Shown: one piece after another, positions 4,199 to 9,261 of the stretch
Position numbering within the stretch: position 1 is the first letter of the stretch
Layout: each line of letters starts with the position of its first letter
Assembly: GCA_017447005.1 (NCBI GenBank)
Contig: JAFSOM010000293.1
Span: 1 to 9,261, forward strand
From: Oscillibacter sp.
GTDB taxonomy: Bacteria > Bacillota > Clostridia > Oscillospirales > Oscillospiraceae
DNA length: 9,261 bases
Direction of reading: 5' to 3'
Program-made: the position numbers and the translations under genes
Notes under the pieces: model-generated
Seen by the model: the letters and a program-made list of their open reading frames with translations, nothing else
The model's database searches: none
What the model was told of the DNA's origin: nothing

Positions 4199-5527
4199 TC
4201 AGCGATACCGGGGAGTGATTTCCGCGTCGTCAGAGAGGAGCGGGTCCAAGGCCTGCATTTGCTTGCGCACCGTGTCCTCATTCAGTTTTGGCGCGTAGGT
4301 TCCGTCCAGCAGTTGCGCGGCGGCGGCGTTCACCGCGCCCGTCACTCCCGCGAACACCTCCGGCACTACGTGGGTGTACACGCCCAGAGTAGTGGACACG
4401 TCGCGGTGTCCAAGCAGTTTCTGCACAATCTTGGGGTTAATGCCCTGCTCCAAGAGCATGGACGCGTAGGTGTGGCGGAAGCGGTGCAGATTTAGCCCCT
4501 TGTCCCCGAATCCGTTGCGGTCAAGGAAGTGGCGGTAGGTCGCCCGGAAGCCGGAGTAGGTACGCATTTCCATGGTTCGCGTGCTGACGAACACGAAGCC
4601 GTCGGGAATCAGAACCTTGAGGCCGCCCTTCAATCCCGCCACATGCTTCATCCAGCGGCGCAGACGTTCCAGAACAAGGTCGGGAACCTGAATCACGCGC
4701 CGGGAAGTCCGCGTTTTCGTCGCGCCGAGCGCGTCCAAACTCTGTTGCGTTCTGCCGTTCTCGTCAAAGACAATCTCGCGGGTCAGGGACTGCTGGATAG
4801 AGATGGTCTTGGCTACGAAGTCGATGTGCTTCCACTGGAGAGCCAGAAGCTCCCCAATCCGCATTCCCGTCAGCATGAGCATGGTGAGAATGGGACACAT
4901 GATTTCGTCGTTTTCGGCGGCTTTCAGAAGCGCCTCGCGCTGGGCGATGGGAATCACTTTCTTCTCGTCGTCGGGCTTGCGAGGCTGACGAGGGAGTTTG
5001 GTGTTGCGTGCGGGGTTGAACTCCGCAAGGCGCATTTCCATGGCGTAGTCGTACATCTGAATCAGCACGCCCCGAACCAGCGAGATAGTCCGCTGGGACA
5101 GGCCTTTCTCCGCCTGAAGCTGGTACAAAAGTCCCTGAATCTTGACGGGCGTGACCTGATTGATGGGCAGGCCTCCGAGGGCGGGGACGATATGGAGCCG
5201 TTCGGCGGAGTAGTACAGCTCCATAGTTCGGCTACACACCTCATGGACTTTGAACGTGGTCAGCCACTTGTGCAGGAAATCCTTGAGAATCAAGTCCTCC
5301 CGGACGGCGGCGGAATCCTTGTTCATTTCGGTGGCAAGGGTCATGGCGACCTTGCGGGCCGCTTCTTCACGCGTGTTGGCGTAGAAATACTTGCGAATCG
5401 GCTTTCCGGTGTCGGGGTGGTAGCCGACGGTAATCTGCCCGACCCACTTGCCGTCGTTGCGCTTGTAGATACTGCCCTCATTTTTCCCGCGCCGACTGGC
5501 TTTCGGTTTGCTTGCTTTGCGCGGCAT
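4199..5527 (-). CDS. tyrosine recombinase (integrase 2), phage/ICE type (442 aa)
   Basis: ATG 5527 follows AAAGGAGG ten bases upstream and a near-perfect promoter. Residues 1-14 are basic. Residues 15-60 (EGSIYKRNDGKWVGQITVGY ... RKYFYANTREEA) form the arm-binding beta-sheet domain typical of Tn916-like and phage integrases. Residues 75-175 are the SAM-like core-binding domain. Residues 190-400 are catalytic, with R223 (TGMRIGEL), K271, H348/R351 (HRFRHTYAS), H374 (GHRDVSTT) and Y384 (GVYTHV). The full residue set implies activity. The last 50 residues extend past the tyrosine more than usual. The gene points towards the tRNA-Val fragment, with candidate arm sites between. The neighbouring excisionase upstream may direct excision for this enzyme, for integrase 3, or both. 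Its size matches ICE integrases rather than the shorter XerC/D. Confidence 0.95.
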   Translation of the reverse strand: MPRKASKPKASRRGKNEGSIYKRNDGKWVGQITVGYHPDTGKPIRKYFYANTREEAARKVAMTLATEMNKDSAAVREDLILKDFLHKWLTTFKVHEVCSRTMELYYSAERLHIVPALGGLPINQVTPVKIQGLLYQLQAEKGLSQRTISLVRGVLIQMYDYAMEMRLAEFNPARNTKLPRQPRKPDDEKKVIPIAQREALLKAAENDEIMCPILTMLMLTGMRIGELLALQWKHIDFVAKTISIQQSLTREIVFDENGRTQQSLDALGATKTRTSRRVIQVPDLVLERLRRWMKHVAGLKGGLKVLIPDGFVFVSTRTMEMRTYSGFRATYRHFLDRNGFGDKGLNLHRFRHTYASMLLEQGINPKIVQKLLGHRDVSTTLGVYTHVVPEVFAGVTGAVNAAAAQLLDGTYAPKLNEDTVRKQMQALDPLLSDDAEITPRYR

Positions 5528-5573
5528 GATGATTGAGCCTCCTTTCCCGCCGCGCAGAGAGAATCATGCTTTG

Positions 5574-5602
5574 ATTATACACTCCGCACGGCAGATAGTC
5601 AA
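5574..5602 (-). promoter_or_regulatory. promoter of integrase 2
   Basis: On the minus strand TTGACT (5602-5597) and TATAAT (5579-5574) are exactly 17 bases apart, one mismatch from the sigma-A consensus. Transcription would start near 5567, giving a leader of about 40 bases with an AAAGGAGG ribosome site (5538-5545). It lies 52 bases beyond the excisionase stop, so integrase 2 can be expressed without the upstream operon. A small CGTC-ACA-GACG palindrome (5616-5626) sits just upstream. Confidence 0.85.
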
Positions 5603-5654
5603 ATATTTGTTTTAGCGTCACAGACGTTTCGTTTGCGGCGCGTGCGGGATGAGG

Positions 5655-5852
5655 TTAGCCCGTCCGTCCGGTCAGAAACTCCGCGACCGCTTCTTTCGGG
5701 ACGCGAATCTGACGCCCCACTTTCACGCTCCGAATTTGTCCGCAACGAATCAGCTCGTAGGCGGTGTTGCGTCCGATGTCCAGCACGGGCATGAGGTCTT
5801 CCACCCGAAGGACAAGCGGGAGGTCGTCCAAGGAACGAAATTTAGTCGCCAT
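5655..5852 (-). CDS. xis: excisionase-type HTH DNA-binding protein (65 aa)
   Basis: ATG 5852 follows GGAGGAGCGTC inside the end of integrase 3; the two genes overlap by eleven bases, which points to coupled translation. The protein is a MerR-like (HTH_17, excisionase family) winged helix: LRVEDLMPVLDIGRNTAYEL gives the first two helices, IRCGQIRSVKVGRQIRVPKE the turn and wing, and AVAEFLTG the last helix. Such proteins bend att-site DNA and bias a tyrosine recombinase towards excision. The 3' end carries CCGTCCGTCCGG on the plus strand, the same 12-mer as the core of the gene-junction repeats at the left end. A decayed copy with an in-frame internal deletion and a lost start codon lies at 7675-7731. 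The gene symbol is a functional label, not a match to one named gene. Confidence 0.85.
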   Translation of the reverse strand: MATKFRSLDDLPLVLRVEDLMPVLDIGRNTAYELIRCGQIRSVKVGRQIRVPKEAVAEFLTGRTG

Positions 5853-6771
5853 GACGCTCCTCCTTTTTCACCGAGGCCAGGTAGATGTCGGTCACGTCGG
5901 GCCGCTCATGTCCAAGCAGGCGGGAGACGGCGAAATGGGCGTCCAAGCTACCCATGCCGCTTTCCGTGAACTGCCAGTATTTTTCGGCGGCGTAGGTATG
6001 CCGGAGGCCGTGGAACGTGAGCGGACGCTCGGAGTCTTTGTCCCGTACCGTCTCCCGGTTGCGGACGATGAACTGCTCCATTCTCTGCATGGCAATATGA
6101 GTGGGGAGGTCATCCGAAACCAGCAATTTGCCTCCTCTCTGAGTTTTGGCAAGTAAGGAACGTAGCATTATGAAAATCCGCTCATCCTCAATGGGAACCG
6201 TGCGAACCTTCCCGCCCTGACCTTTAATCGAAATGGCCTTTTCCCGGAGAGCCTGTCTCGCGGTTGCGGTGTCGATACGGAAGCACTCGTGAAGGCGCAG
6301 ACCGGCGAAACGCGCCAAGGCGAGCGCACAGGCATAATGGTTCTGCCCGGACACAAACGCGATGGCGAACATCTTGTCAAATTCCTCGTTGCTCCAAGTG
6401 CGGTCAGCCCCACCAAAGGAACGCTTTTCCAGTTCGACGGATAATTCAGCGTTGTTCGGAAGGCGATACTTCGCGTTCTCCATTTTGTCGTGAAAGAACC
6501 GGATTGCCGCCAAGTCGGTCTTGACCGTACTGGCGGCCTTGTCCGTAGCTTGCAGGAACTCCACGTAGGCCGTCAGATGTTTGCCGCTGATGTTCGACAG
6601 CTTTTGCAAATGGTACGCCTCCGCCAAAAACTTGCAGAAACGTTTGCAAGCCTCGTAATACCGCTCCTTGGTGCGGTAGCTTCCTTGCCGGTTATGCCGC
6701 GCCAGCTTGTCAAGCTGTGCGATAAGAGAACGGTAGATGTTCTCGATTGTGATTGTGTTGATAGGGGGCAT
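5842..6771 (-). CDS. tyrosine recombinase (integrase 3), compact type without arm-binding domain (309 aa)
   Basis: ATG 6771 is chosen because AAGGAG ends eight bases upstream; the GTG at 6780 overlaps that site. Residues 1-100 are a SAM-like core-binding domain (SYRTKERYYEACKRFCKFLA, ASTVKTDLAAIRFFHDKM). Residues 120-305 are catalytic: R159 (AGLRLHE), K188 in GQGGKVR, H254/R257 (HGLRHTYA), H288 (GHERPDVT) and Y297 (DIYLAS). It has no N-terminal arm domain and ends soon after the tyrosine, unlike the other two integrases, so it belongs to a different subgroup. It is translationally coupled to the excisionase and preceded by a roughly 700-base non-coding block with its own promoter. No att site can be placed for it in this window. 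A heavily decayed second copy is at 7732-7835. It could act on another site, or on resolution of the element; both are inference. Confidence 0.93.
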   Translation of the reverse strand: MPPINTITIENIYRSLIAQLDKLARHNRQGSYRTKERYYEACKRFCKFLAEAYHLQKLSNISGKHLTAYVEFLQATDKAASTVKTDLAAIRFFHDKMENAKYRLPNNAELSVELEKRSFGGADRTWSNEEFDKMFAIAFVSGQNHYACALALARFAGLRLHECFRIDTATARQALREKAISIKGQGGKVRTVPIEDERIFIMLRSLLAKTQRGGKLLVSDDLPTHIAMQRMEQFIVRNRETVRDKDSERPLTFHGLRHTYAAEKYWQFTESGMGSLDAHFAVSRLLGHERPDVTDIYLASVKKEERHGD

Positions 6772-6812
6772 GAGAATCACTCCTTAAAAATGCGTGGAAT
6801 CGTTCAGGCGAA

Positions 6813-7521
6813 CGGGCGCAGTACGCCCCTTGGCAAAATGAGCCGTTTCCGGCTTATTTCTCAGGAAAAAGTCCATTTAAGACGCTGAAAACCCTGAAAA
6901 TACGGGCTTTTTCAGTCATGGCCATATTCCTGTCTCTTTTGTTTTTCGAGGTCAGTACGATGCCGTATGGGGACTGCTCCCTGTCGAAAAGTCTCGACAA
7001 CGGCGGACACAGGCCGCTGAACTCGGCTGCCCCGGCAACATCCATGGCTGTTGCCAAAGCGCGTGTCCCGCGATTCTCCCGGCTGAGAATCAGGGAAAGA
7101 GGAATGCGCGAACTCCCGCGAGACCGATGTCATGCTCTGACCATGACGAGGCGGGAGGCGGAAACCTGCCAAAGTTTCCTGGACGTTTTTCCTGCCGTAC
7201 CGTCCAAACGGCTGTGAGGATTCCATGGCTACTCCAAACTATTTGCTTACTCCCGCCGCGTCGCTTTGGCGGACACGGCGCGTTGACGCGGGAGAATGGA
7301 AAACGGCGCGGAAAGACTGTCCAAGCCCTTCACGGGCTGTTTGTCTTTTCGCGCCGCAGTATCGGCTGTCATTCAATTTTCGCTTCGTGCAAAGGAAAAA
7401 TCCGCTTTCTGAGGGGCTGTCAAAGTTCAAAGTCCGCGTGAGGAAGTCAAAGGGCGCACTATGCCCCTGACCGCTGCTCCTCCCTGAAATGCTCCGCCCT
7501 AAAATGCTCCGCCCTAAGTAT
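6813..7521 (-). ncRNA. candidate large structured RNA or long integrase 3 leader, copy A
   Basis: The predicted transcript starts near 7521 from the promoter at 7528-7556 and runs leftwards to, or through, the start of integrase 3. It begins with three 15-base tandem repeats (7470-7514). Hairpins follow: a 14-position stem around 7308-7360 with an inner AGCCC/GGGCT hairpin, GTCATG/CATGAC near 7130, GATTCTC/GAGAATC near 7072-7091, GGCAACA/TGTTGCC near 7035, GTCGA/TCGAC near 6980-7000, and AGCCG-GAAA-CGGCT near 6840-6855, whose GAAA loop is a GNRA tetraloop only on this strand. GGGCG/CGCCC closes the region. Compared with copy B, two stem changes turn G-C or A-U pairs into G-U on the minus strand, but into mismatches on the plus strand. 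No frame is conserved between copies. I do not recognise a known RNA class. Confidence 0.55.
7470..7514 (-). repeat. three tandem 15-bp repeats at the RNA 5' end
   Basis: On the minus strand the units read GGGCGGAGCATTTTA, GGGCGGAGCATTTCA and GGGAGGAGCAGCGGT. They start about seven bases after the predicted transcription start. Each carries a GGAG or GGCGGAG core like a ribosome site, but no start codon sits at the right distance. The same three units recur at 8494-8538. Without spacers and direct tandem order they are not a CRISPR array. Confidence 0.8.
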
Positions 7522-7527
7522 GCGCTC

Positions 7528-7556
7528 ATTATACGTCAGTCCAAGCCCTTTGTAAA
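7528..7556 (-). promoter_or_regulatory. promoter of the non-coding block, copy A
   Basis: TTTACA (7556-7551) and TATAAT (7533-7528) are exactly 17 bases apart on the minus strand, one mismatch in total from consensus. The spacer contains AAGGGCTTGGAC, a 12-mer that recurs in the RNA itself (7319-7330) and beside integrase 2 (4180-4191). Transcription would run through the 700-base block towards integrase 3 and the excisionase. I see no other promoter directly before integrase 3. Confidence 0.85.
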
Positions 7557-7674
7557 CTTGACGTTTTGTCCGGCCTGGGAAAAACACGGAAGGGGGAAAT
7601 GGCGCATTTGTTCGATTGCGCATTTTGTGTGAGCGTCACAGACATTTCGTTTGCGGCGCGTGCGGAATGCGTTT

Positions 7675-7731
7675 AGTTGTCAGGAACTCCGAGACGGCGT
7701 GGCTGTTCAAGGAGCGGAATGGAATCCCTAT
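7675..7731 (-). pseudogene. excisionase remnant
   Basis: The frame aligns codon for codon with the intact gene at both ends. The start ATG has become ATA (7731-7729), FRSL is kept, then an in-frame deletion of about 44 codons joins it to SHAVSEFLTT, equivalent to the last helix EAVAEFLTG. The helix-turn-helix is gone, so it cannot act as an excisionase. Confidence 0.8.
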
Positions 7732-7835
7732 GACGCTCTTCTTTCTTGATTGAGGAAGTGTCCATCACGTTAGGCCACCCCGCGTCTAAGGAGACGGTAG
7801 ACGGAGAAATAGGCGTCCATGCCGCTTTTCGTGAA
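7732..7835 (-). pseudogene. integrase 3 C-terminal remnant
   Basis: Reading leftwards, FTKSGM-DAYFSVYRLLRRGVA aligns with FTESGMGSLDAHFAVSRLLGHERPDV of integrase 3. The second catalytic histidine (GHE) has become RRG. A stop codon follows before the position of the catalytic tyrosine, and everything upstream of this segment is deleted. It is clearly non-functional and shows the order integrase 3 then excisionase existed in unit B too. Confidence 0.8.
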
Positions 7836-7837
7836 AT

Positions 7838-8545
7838 GGGCGCAGTACGCCCCTTGGCGCGGGATGCCGTTTCCGGCTCATTTCCAGGAAAACAGACCGT
7901 TAAAGACGCCGGAAAGCCTGAAAATATGGGCTTTTCCAGTTATGGTTTTATTCCTGTCTCTTTTGTTTTCCAAGGTCAGTACGATGCCGTATGGGGACTG
8001 CTCCCTGTCGAAAAAGCTCGACGACGGCGGACACAAAACCGCTGAACTCGGCTACCCCGACAACATCCATGGCTGTTGCCAAAGCGCGTGTCCTTCGATT
8101 CTCCCGGCTGAGAATCAGGAAAGGGTAATGCGCGAACTCCCGCAGAGCCGACGCCATGCTCTGACCATGACGAAGCGGGAGGCGGAAACCTGCCAAAGTT
8201 TCCTGGACGTTTTCCTGCCGTACCGTCCAAACGGCTGTCGGGATTCCATGGCTAATCCAAACTATTTGTTGCTCCCGTCGCGTCGGTTTGGCGGACACGG
8301 CGCGTTGGCGCGGGAGAATGGAAAACGGCGCGAAAAGACTGTCCAAGCCCTTCACGGGCTGTTCGTCTTTCCACGCCGCAGTATCGGCTGTCATTCAATT
8401 TTCGCTTCATAACAAAGGACAAGTCCGCTTTTCGGGGGTTTATCAAAGTTCAAAGTCCGCGTGAGGAAGCCAAGAGGACGCACTACGCCCCTGACTACTG
8501 CTCCTCCCTGAAATGCTCCGCCCTAAAATGCTCCGCCCTGAATAT
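7838..8545 (-). ncRNA. candidate large structured RNA, copy B
   Basis: This is the second copy of the non-coding block, beginning near 8545 from the promoter at 8552-8580. The three 15-mers (8494-8538), the AGCCC/GGGCT hairpin in its long stem, GATTCTC/GAGAATC, the CTCCCGC/GCGGGAG outer stem and GCCG-GAAA-CGGC are all kept. Single-base indels, for example four A instead of five after the GGCAGG box, shift the frame relative to copy A, which argues against protein coding. It no longer leads into an intact integrase, yet promoter and stems remain; so either the duplication is recent, or the RNA has a role of its own. I cannot decide between these from two copies. Confidence 0.5.
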
Positions 8546-8551
8546 GCGTTC

Positions 8552-8580
8552 ATTATACGTCAGTCCAAGTCCCTTGTAAA
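8552..8580 (-). promoter_or_regulatory. promoter of the non-coding block, copy B
   Basis: TTTACA (8580-8575) and TATAAT (8557-8552) keep the exact 17-base spacing of copy A, although the spacer has changes (AGGGACTTGGAC instead of AAGGGCTTGGAC). Confidence 0.8.
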
Positions 8581-8597
8581 CTTGACGTTTTGTCCGG

Positions 8598-8824
8598 TAT
8601 AGGTCTGTTGACAAAGTCGCCTCTCCGGAAAAATCATCCCTGAAAAGTTGCTTAATAATGCGCTTTCATACGAAAATCAGTAACAAAAAATTGTGGATTG
8701 CCCGCAGTCAGGGTATTTTGTAAACAGAACCGTATAGGAAAATACGGAAACAACAATGGCGTGTTTGTGAGATTGTGCATATTGCCAAATGATTTGCGGC
8801 CTTCCCGGACATCTCCATAAAGCG
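8598..8824. other. AT-richer spacer without a supported gene
   Basis: No reading frame here has a convincing start and ribosome site. The only structure I see is CCGTAT/ATACGG (8730-8747), a six-pair inverted repeat with a six-base loop. Composition is more AT-rich than the module to the left, in keeping with a boundary between elements or an origin-type region ahead of the repeat array. Confidence 0.5.
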
Positions 8825-8990
8825 TGACGGCACATTCGCCTGTTTTTGACGGCATTTTTCAAAAAAGTGACGGCAAAACTGGCCCTTGTTGCCGTCACTT
8901 TTAATTGGAGCGAAAACATGACGGCAAAACGCTTCATTTTAGCGGCAATAGGCCTCAAAATGACGGCAAAATTGACTGATTTTGCCGTCA
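8825..8990. repeat. iteron-like array of TGACGGCA sites
   Basis: TGACGGCA occurs at 8825, 8847, 8868, 8919 and 8961, and inverted as TGCCGTCA at 8890 and 8983. A degenerate TAGCGGCA sits at 8940. Steps are 22, 21, 22, 29, 21, 21 and 22 bases, so nearly all sites lie on one face of the helix. Two pairs make long perfect palindromes: AAAAGTGACGGCAA with its complement (8864-8902, 14-base arms), and TGACGGCAAAAT with its complement (8961-8990, 12-base arms). Such arrays bind a Rep initiator in plasmid origins, or a transposase at the ends of Tn7- or Mu-like transposons. The sequence alone does not decide. Confidence 0.75.
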
Positions 8991-9166
8991 ACTATAAAAT
9001 AAGCGAATCCGGCAATTTGACGAATAAAGATTTCTTCAATTTGCTCGGCGTTAGTCAGGAAGTGGGTCGGTGGCTCTTTTCAAGCCCTCAAGAGCGTGTT
9101 ATAATAACTATCTCAAACTTCGCAGAAGCAAAAATTGAACGCAAACAGGCAAAAGATGCGGCATAA
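8918..9166 (+). CDS. uncertain small protein starting inside the repeat array (82 aa)
   Basis: ATG 8918 follows GGAG eight bases upstream; ATG 8960 is a possible later start. The first 25 residues are partly dictated by the repeat array (MTAK occurs twice), so they are weak evidence. Residues 30-82 look more like a normal protein: ISESGNLTNKDFFNLLGVSQ, EVGRWLFSSPQERVIITISN, then a charged helix AEAKIERKQAKDAA. I do not recognise a family, and no membrane or signal segment is seen. Two promoter-like elements (8972-9000 and 9077-9105) lie inside the frame, which lowers confidence that this whole frame is translated. It may be a truncated gene, or a small regulator that binds the repeats. Confidence 0.35.
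   Translation: MTAKRFILAAIGLKMTAKLTDFAVNYKISESGNLTNKDFFNLLGVSQEVGRWLFSSPQERVIITISNFAEAKIERKQAKDAA
8972..9000 (+). promoter_or_regulatory. possible promoter inside the last palindrome of the array
   Basis: TTGACT (8972-8977) lies in the six-base spacer of the 8961-8990 palindrome, and TAAAAT (8995-9000) follows at 17 bases. A protein bound to the palindrome would cover the -35, so this could be an autoregulated promoter. It reads towards the right edge. Confidence 0.4.
9077..9105 (+). promoter_or_regulatory. extended -10 promoter near the right edge
   Basis: A perfect TATAAT (9100-9105) is preceded by TG in the extended position and by TTTTCA (9077-9082) at 17 bases. Transcription would start near 9112 and read out of the window, giving about 84 bases of leader to the TTG at 9196. 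Confidence 0.5.
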
Positions 9167-9195
9167 AGCAGGAATGTTGTGAGAATAAGGAACGA

Positions 9196-9261
9196 TTGAT
9201 AAAGAAACGAGGCGGACAATTATTCAGGCAGGGACTACGGAAGGGTTGGGGAGACGTTCTG
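9196..9261 (+). CDS. possible start of a gene cut by the window edge
   Basis: A TTG at 9196 follows AAGGAACGA and opens a frame that stays open for 22 codons to the edge, beginning MIKKRGGQLFRQGLRKGWGD. It is basic at the start. The promoter at 9077-9105 would serve it. The TTG start and short length make this tentative; no family can be named. Confidence 0.25.
   Translation, partial: MIKKRGGQLFRQGLRKGWGDVL

Larger units (their letters stand above)
5614..7573. repeat. large direct repeat, unit A (intact)
   Basis: The unit starts at AGCGTCACAGAC next to the integrase 2 promoter and ends at TTTTGTCCGG. It contains the excisionase, integrase 3 and the non-coding block with its promoter. Matching DNA resumes at 7632 and ends at 8597 in unit B. 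The flanks differ, so the whole module was duplicated and then unit B lost parts of the coding region. Confidence 0.85.
7632..8597. repeat. large direct repeat, unit B (internally deleted)
   Basis: Unit B matches unit A from AGCGTCACAGAC to TTTTGTCCGG. It lacks most of the excisionase (between FRSL and the AVSEFL helix) and about 840 bases of integrase 3 (equivalent to roughly 5975-6812), where the sequence jumps from the end of integrase 3 directly into GGGCGCAGTACGCCCC. The non-coding block and its promoter are kept almost whole. Confidence 0.85.

Noticed and set aside
4529..5536. Plus-strand frame of 335 aa opposite integrase 2
   Set aside because: It is the shadow of a GC-rich gene; the integrase on the other strand has all catalytic residues, a promoter and a ribosome site.
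6912..7226. Minus-strand frame of 104 aa with a GGAG site in the non-coding block
   Set aside because: The second copy has one A fewer in an A run about 12 codons in, so the frame breaks; later indels also shift it. Not conserved as protein.
7470..7514. CRISPR-like short repeats
   Set aside because: The 15-base units are directly tandem, have no spacers, and no cas gene is nearby.
7819..8412. Plus-strand frame of 197 aa in unit B
   Set aside because: It is not open in unit A and has no ribosome site; it runs against the promoter of the block.
8677..8991. Minus-strand frame of 104 aa over the repeat array
   Set aside because: Its MTAK and FAV repeats are translations of the palindromic TGACGGCA sites; no ribosome site is seen.

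Overview
The window looks like accessory DNA from a fairly GC-rich member of the Bacillota (Clostridia or Negativicutes-like). This rests on strong purine-rich ribosome binding sites (AAGGGGG, GGAGGA, AAAGGAGG), consensus sigma-A type promoters, GTG starts, and the 3' half of a CCA-encoding tRNA-Val(GAC). I cannot name the genus. No housekeeping gene is present. What I can read is regulators, small hypothetical proteins, three tyrosine recombinases, one excisionase, attachment-site DNA, large non-coding repeats and an iteron-like array. It is best read as the junction of two or more integrative elements.

Layout. Positions 32-1442 (minus) hold a tight five-gene operon: a ribbon-helix-helix protein, an XRE regulator with an extra C-terminal domain, a paralogue of that domain on a different N-terminus, and two tiny proteins, the last rich in cysteine. 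Three gene junctions share nearly the same roughly 45-bp sequence. A divergent regulatory region (1470-1631) separates this from a second ribbon-helix-helix gene (1632-1928, plus), whose 3' end overlaps an antisense 54-aa gene. A visibly AT-rich J-domain-like, tail-anchored protein (2066-2443) follows, then integrase 1 (2597-3766), which has an N-terminal zinc ribbon and its own promoter and leader hairpin.

The 3' half of tRNA-Val(GAC) with its terminator (3817-3912) lies just after integrase 1. Beyond it come phased GCTGTA repeats and integrase 2 (4199-5527, minus), which converges on the same tRNA fragment. This fits a tandem arrangement: the left element ends at the tRNA-Val core, and a second element with integrase 2 starts there. 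Behind integrase 2 lie an excisionase (5655-5852) and integrase 3 (5842-6771), translationally coupled and on the same strand.

Upstream of integrase 3, about 700 bp have no conserved reading frame but many hairpins. They are preceded on the minus strand by a near-consensus promoter (7528-7556). The block is repeated at 7838-8580 with the promoter, the tandem 15-mers and most hairpins kept, while indels break every long frame. The second copy belongs to a larger direct repeat (5614-7573 and 7632-8597) in which the excisionase and integrase 3 have collapsed into remnants. I read the block as a large structured RNA or a very long integrase leader; it is my main candidate for something undescribed.

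The right end (8825-8990) carries TGACGGCA-type sites at 21-22 bp steps, some inverted. They could be replication iterons, or transposase-binding sites at the end of a Tn7/Mu-like transposon. A short uncertain gene and a possible gene start cut by the window edge follow.
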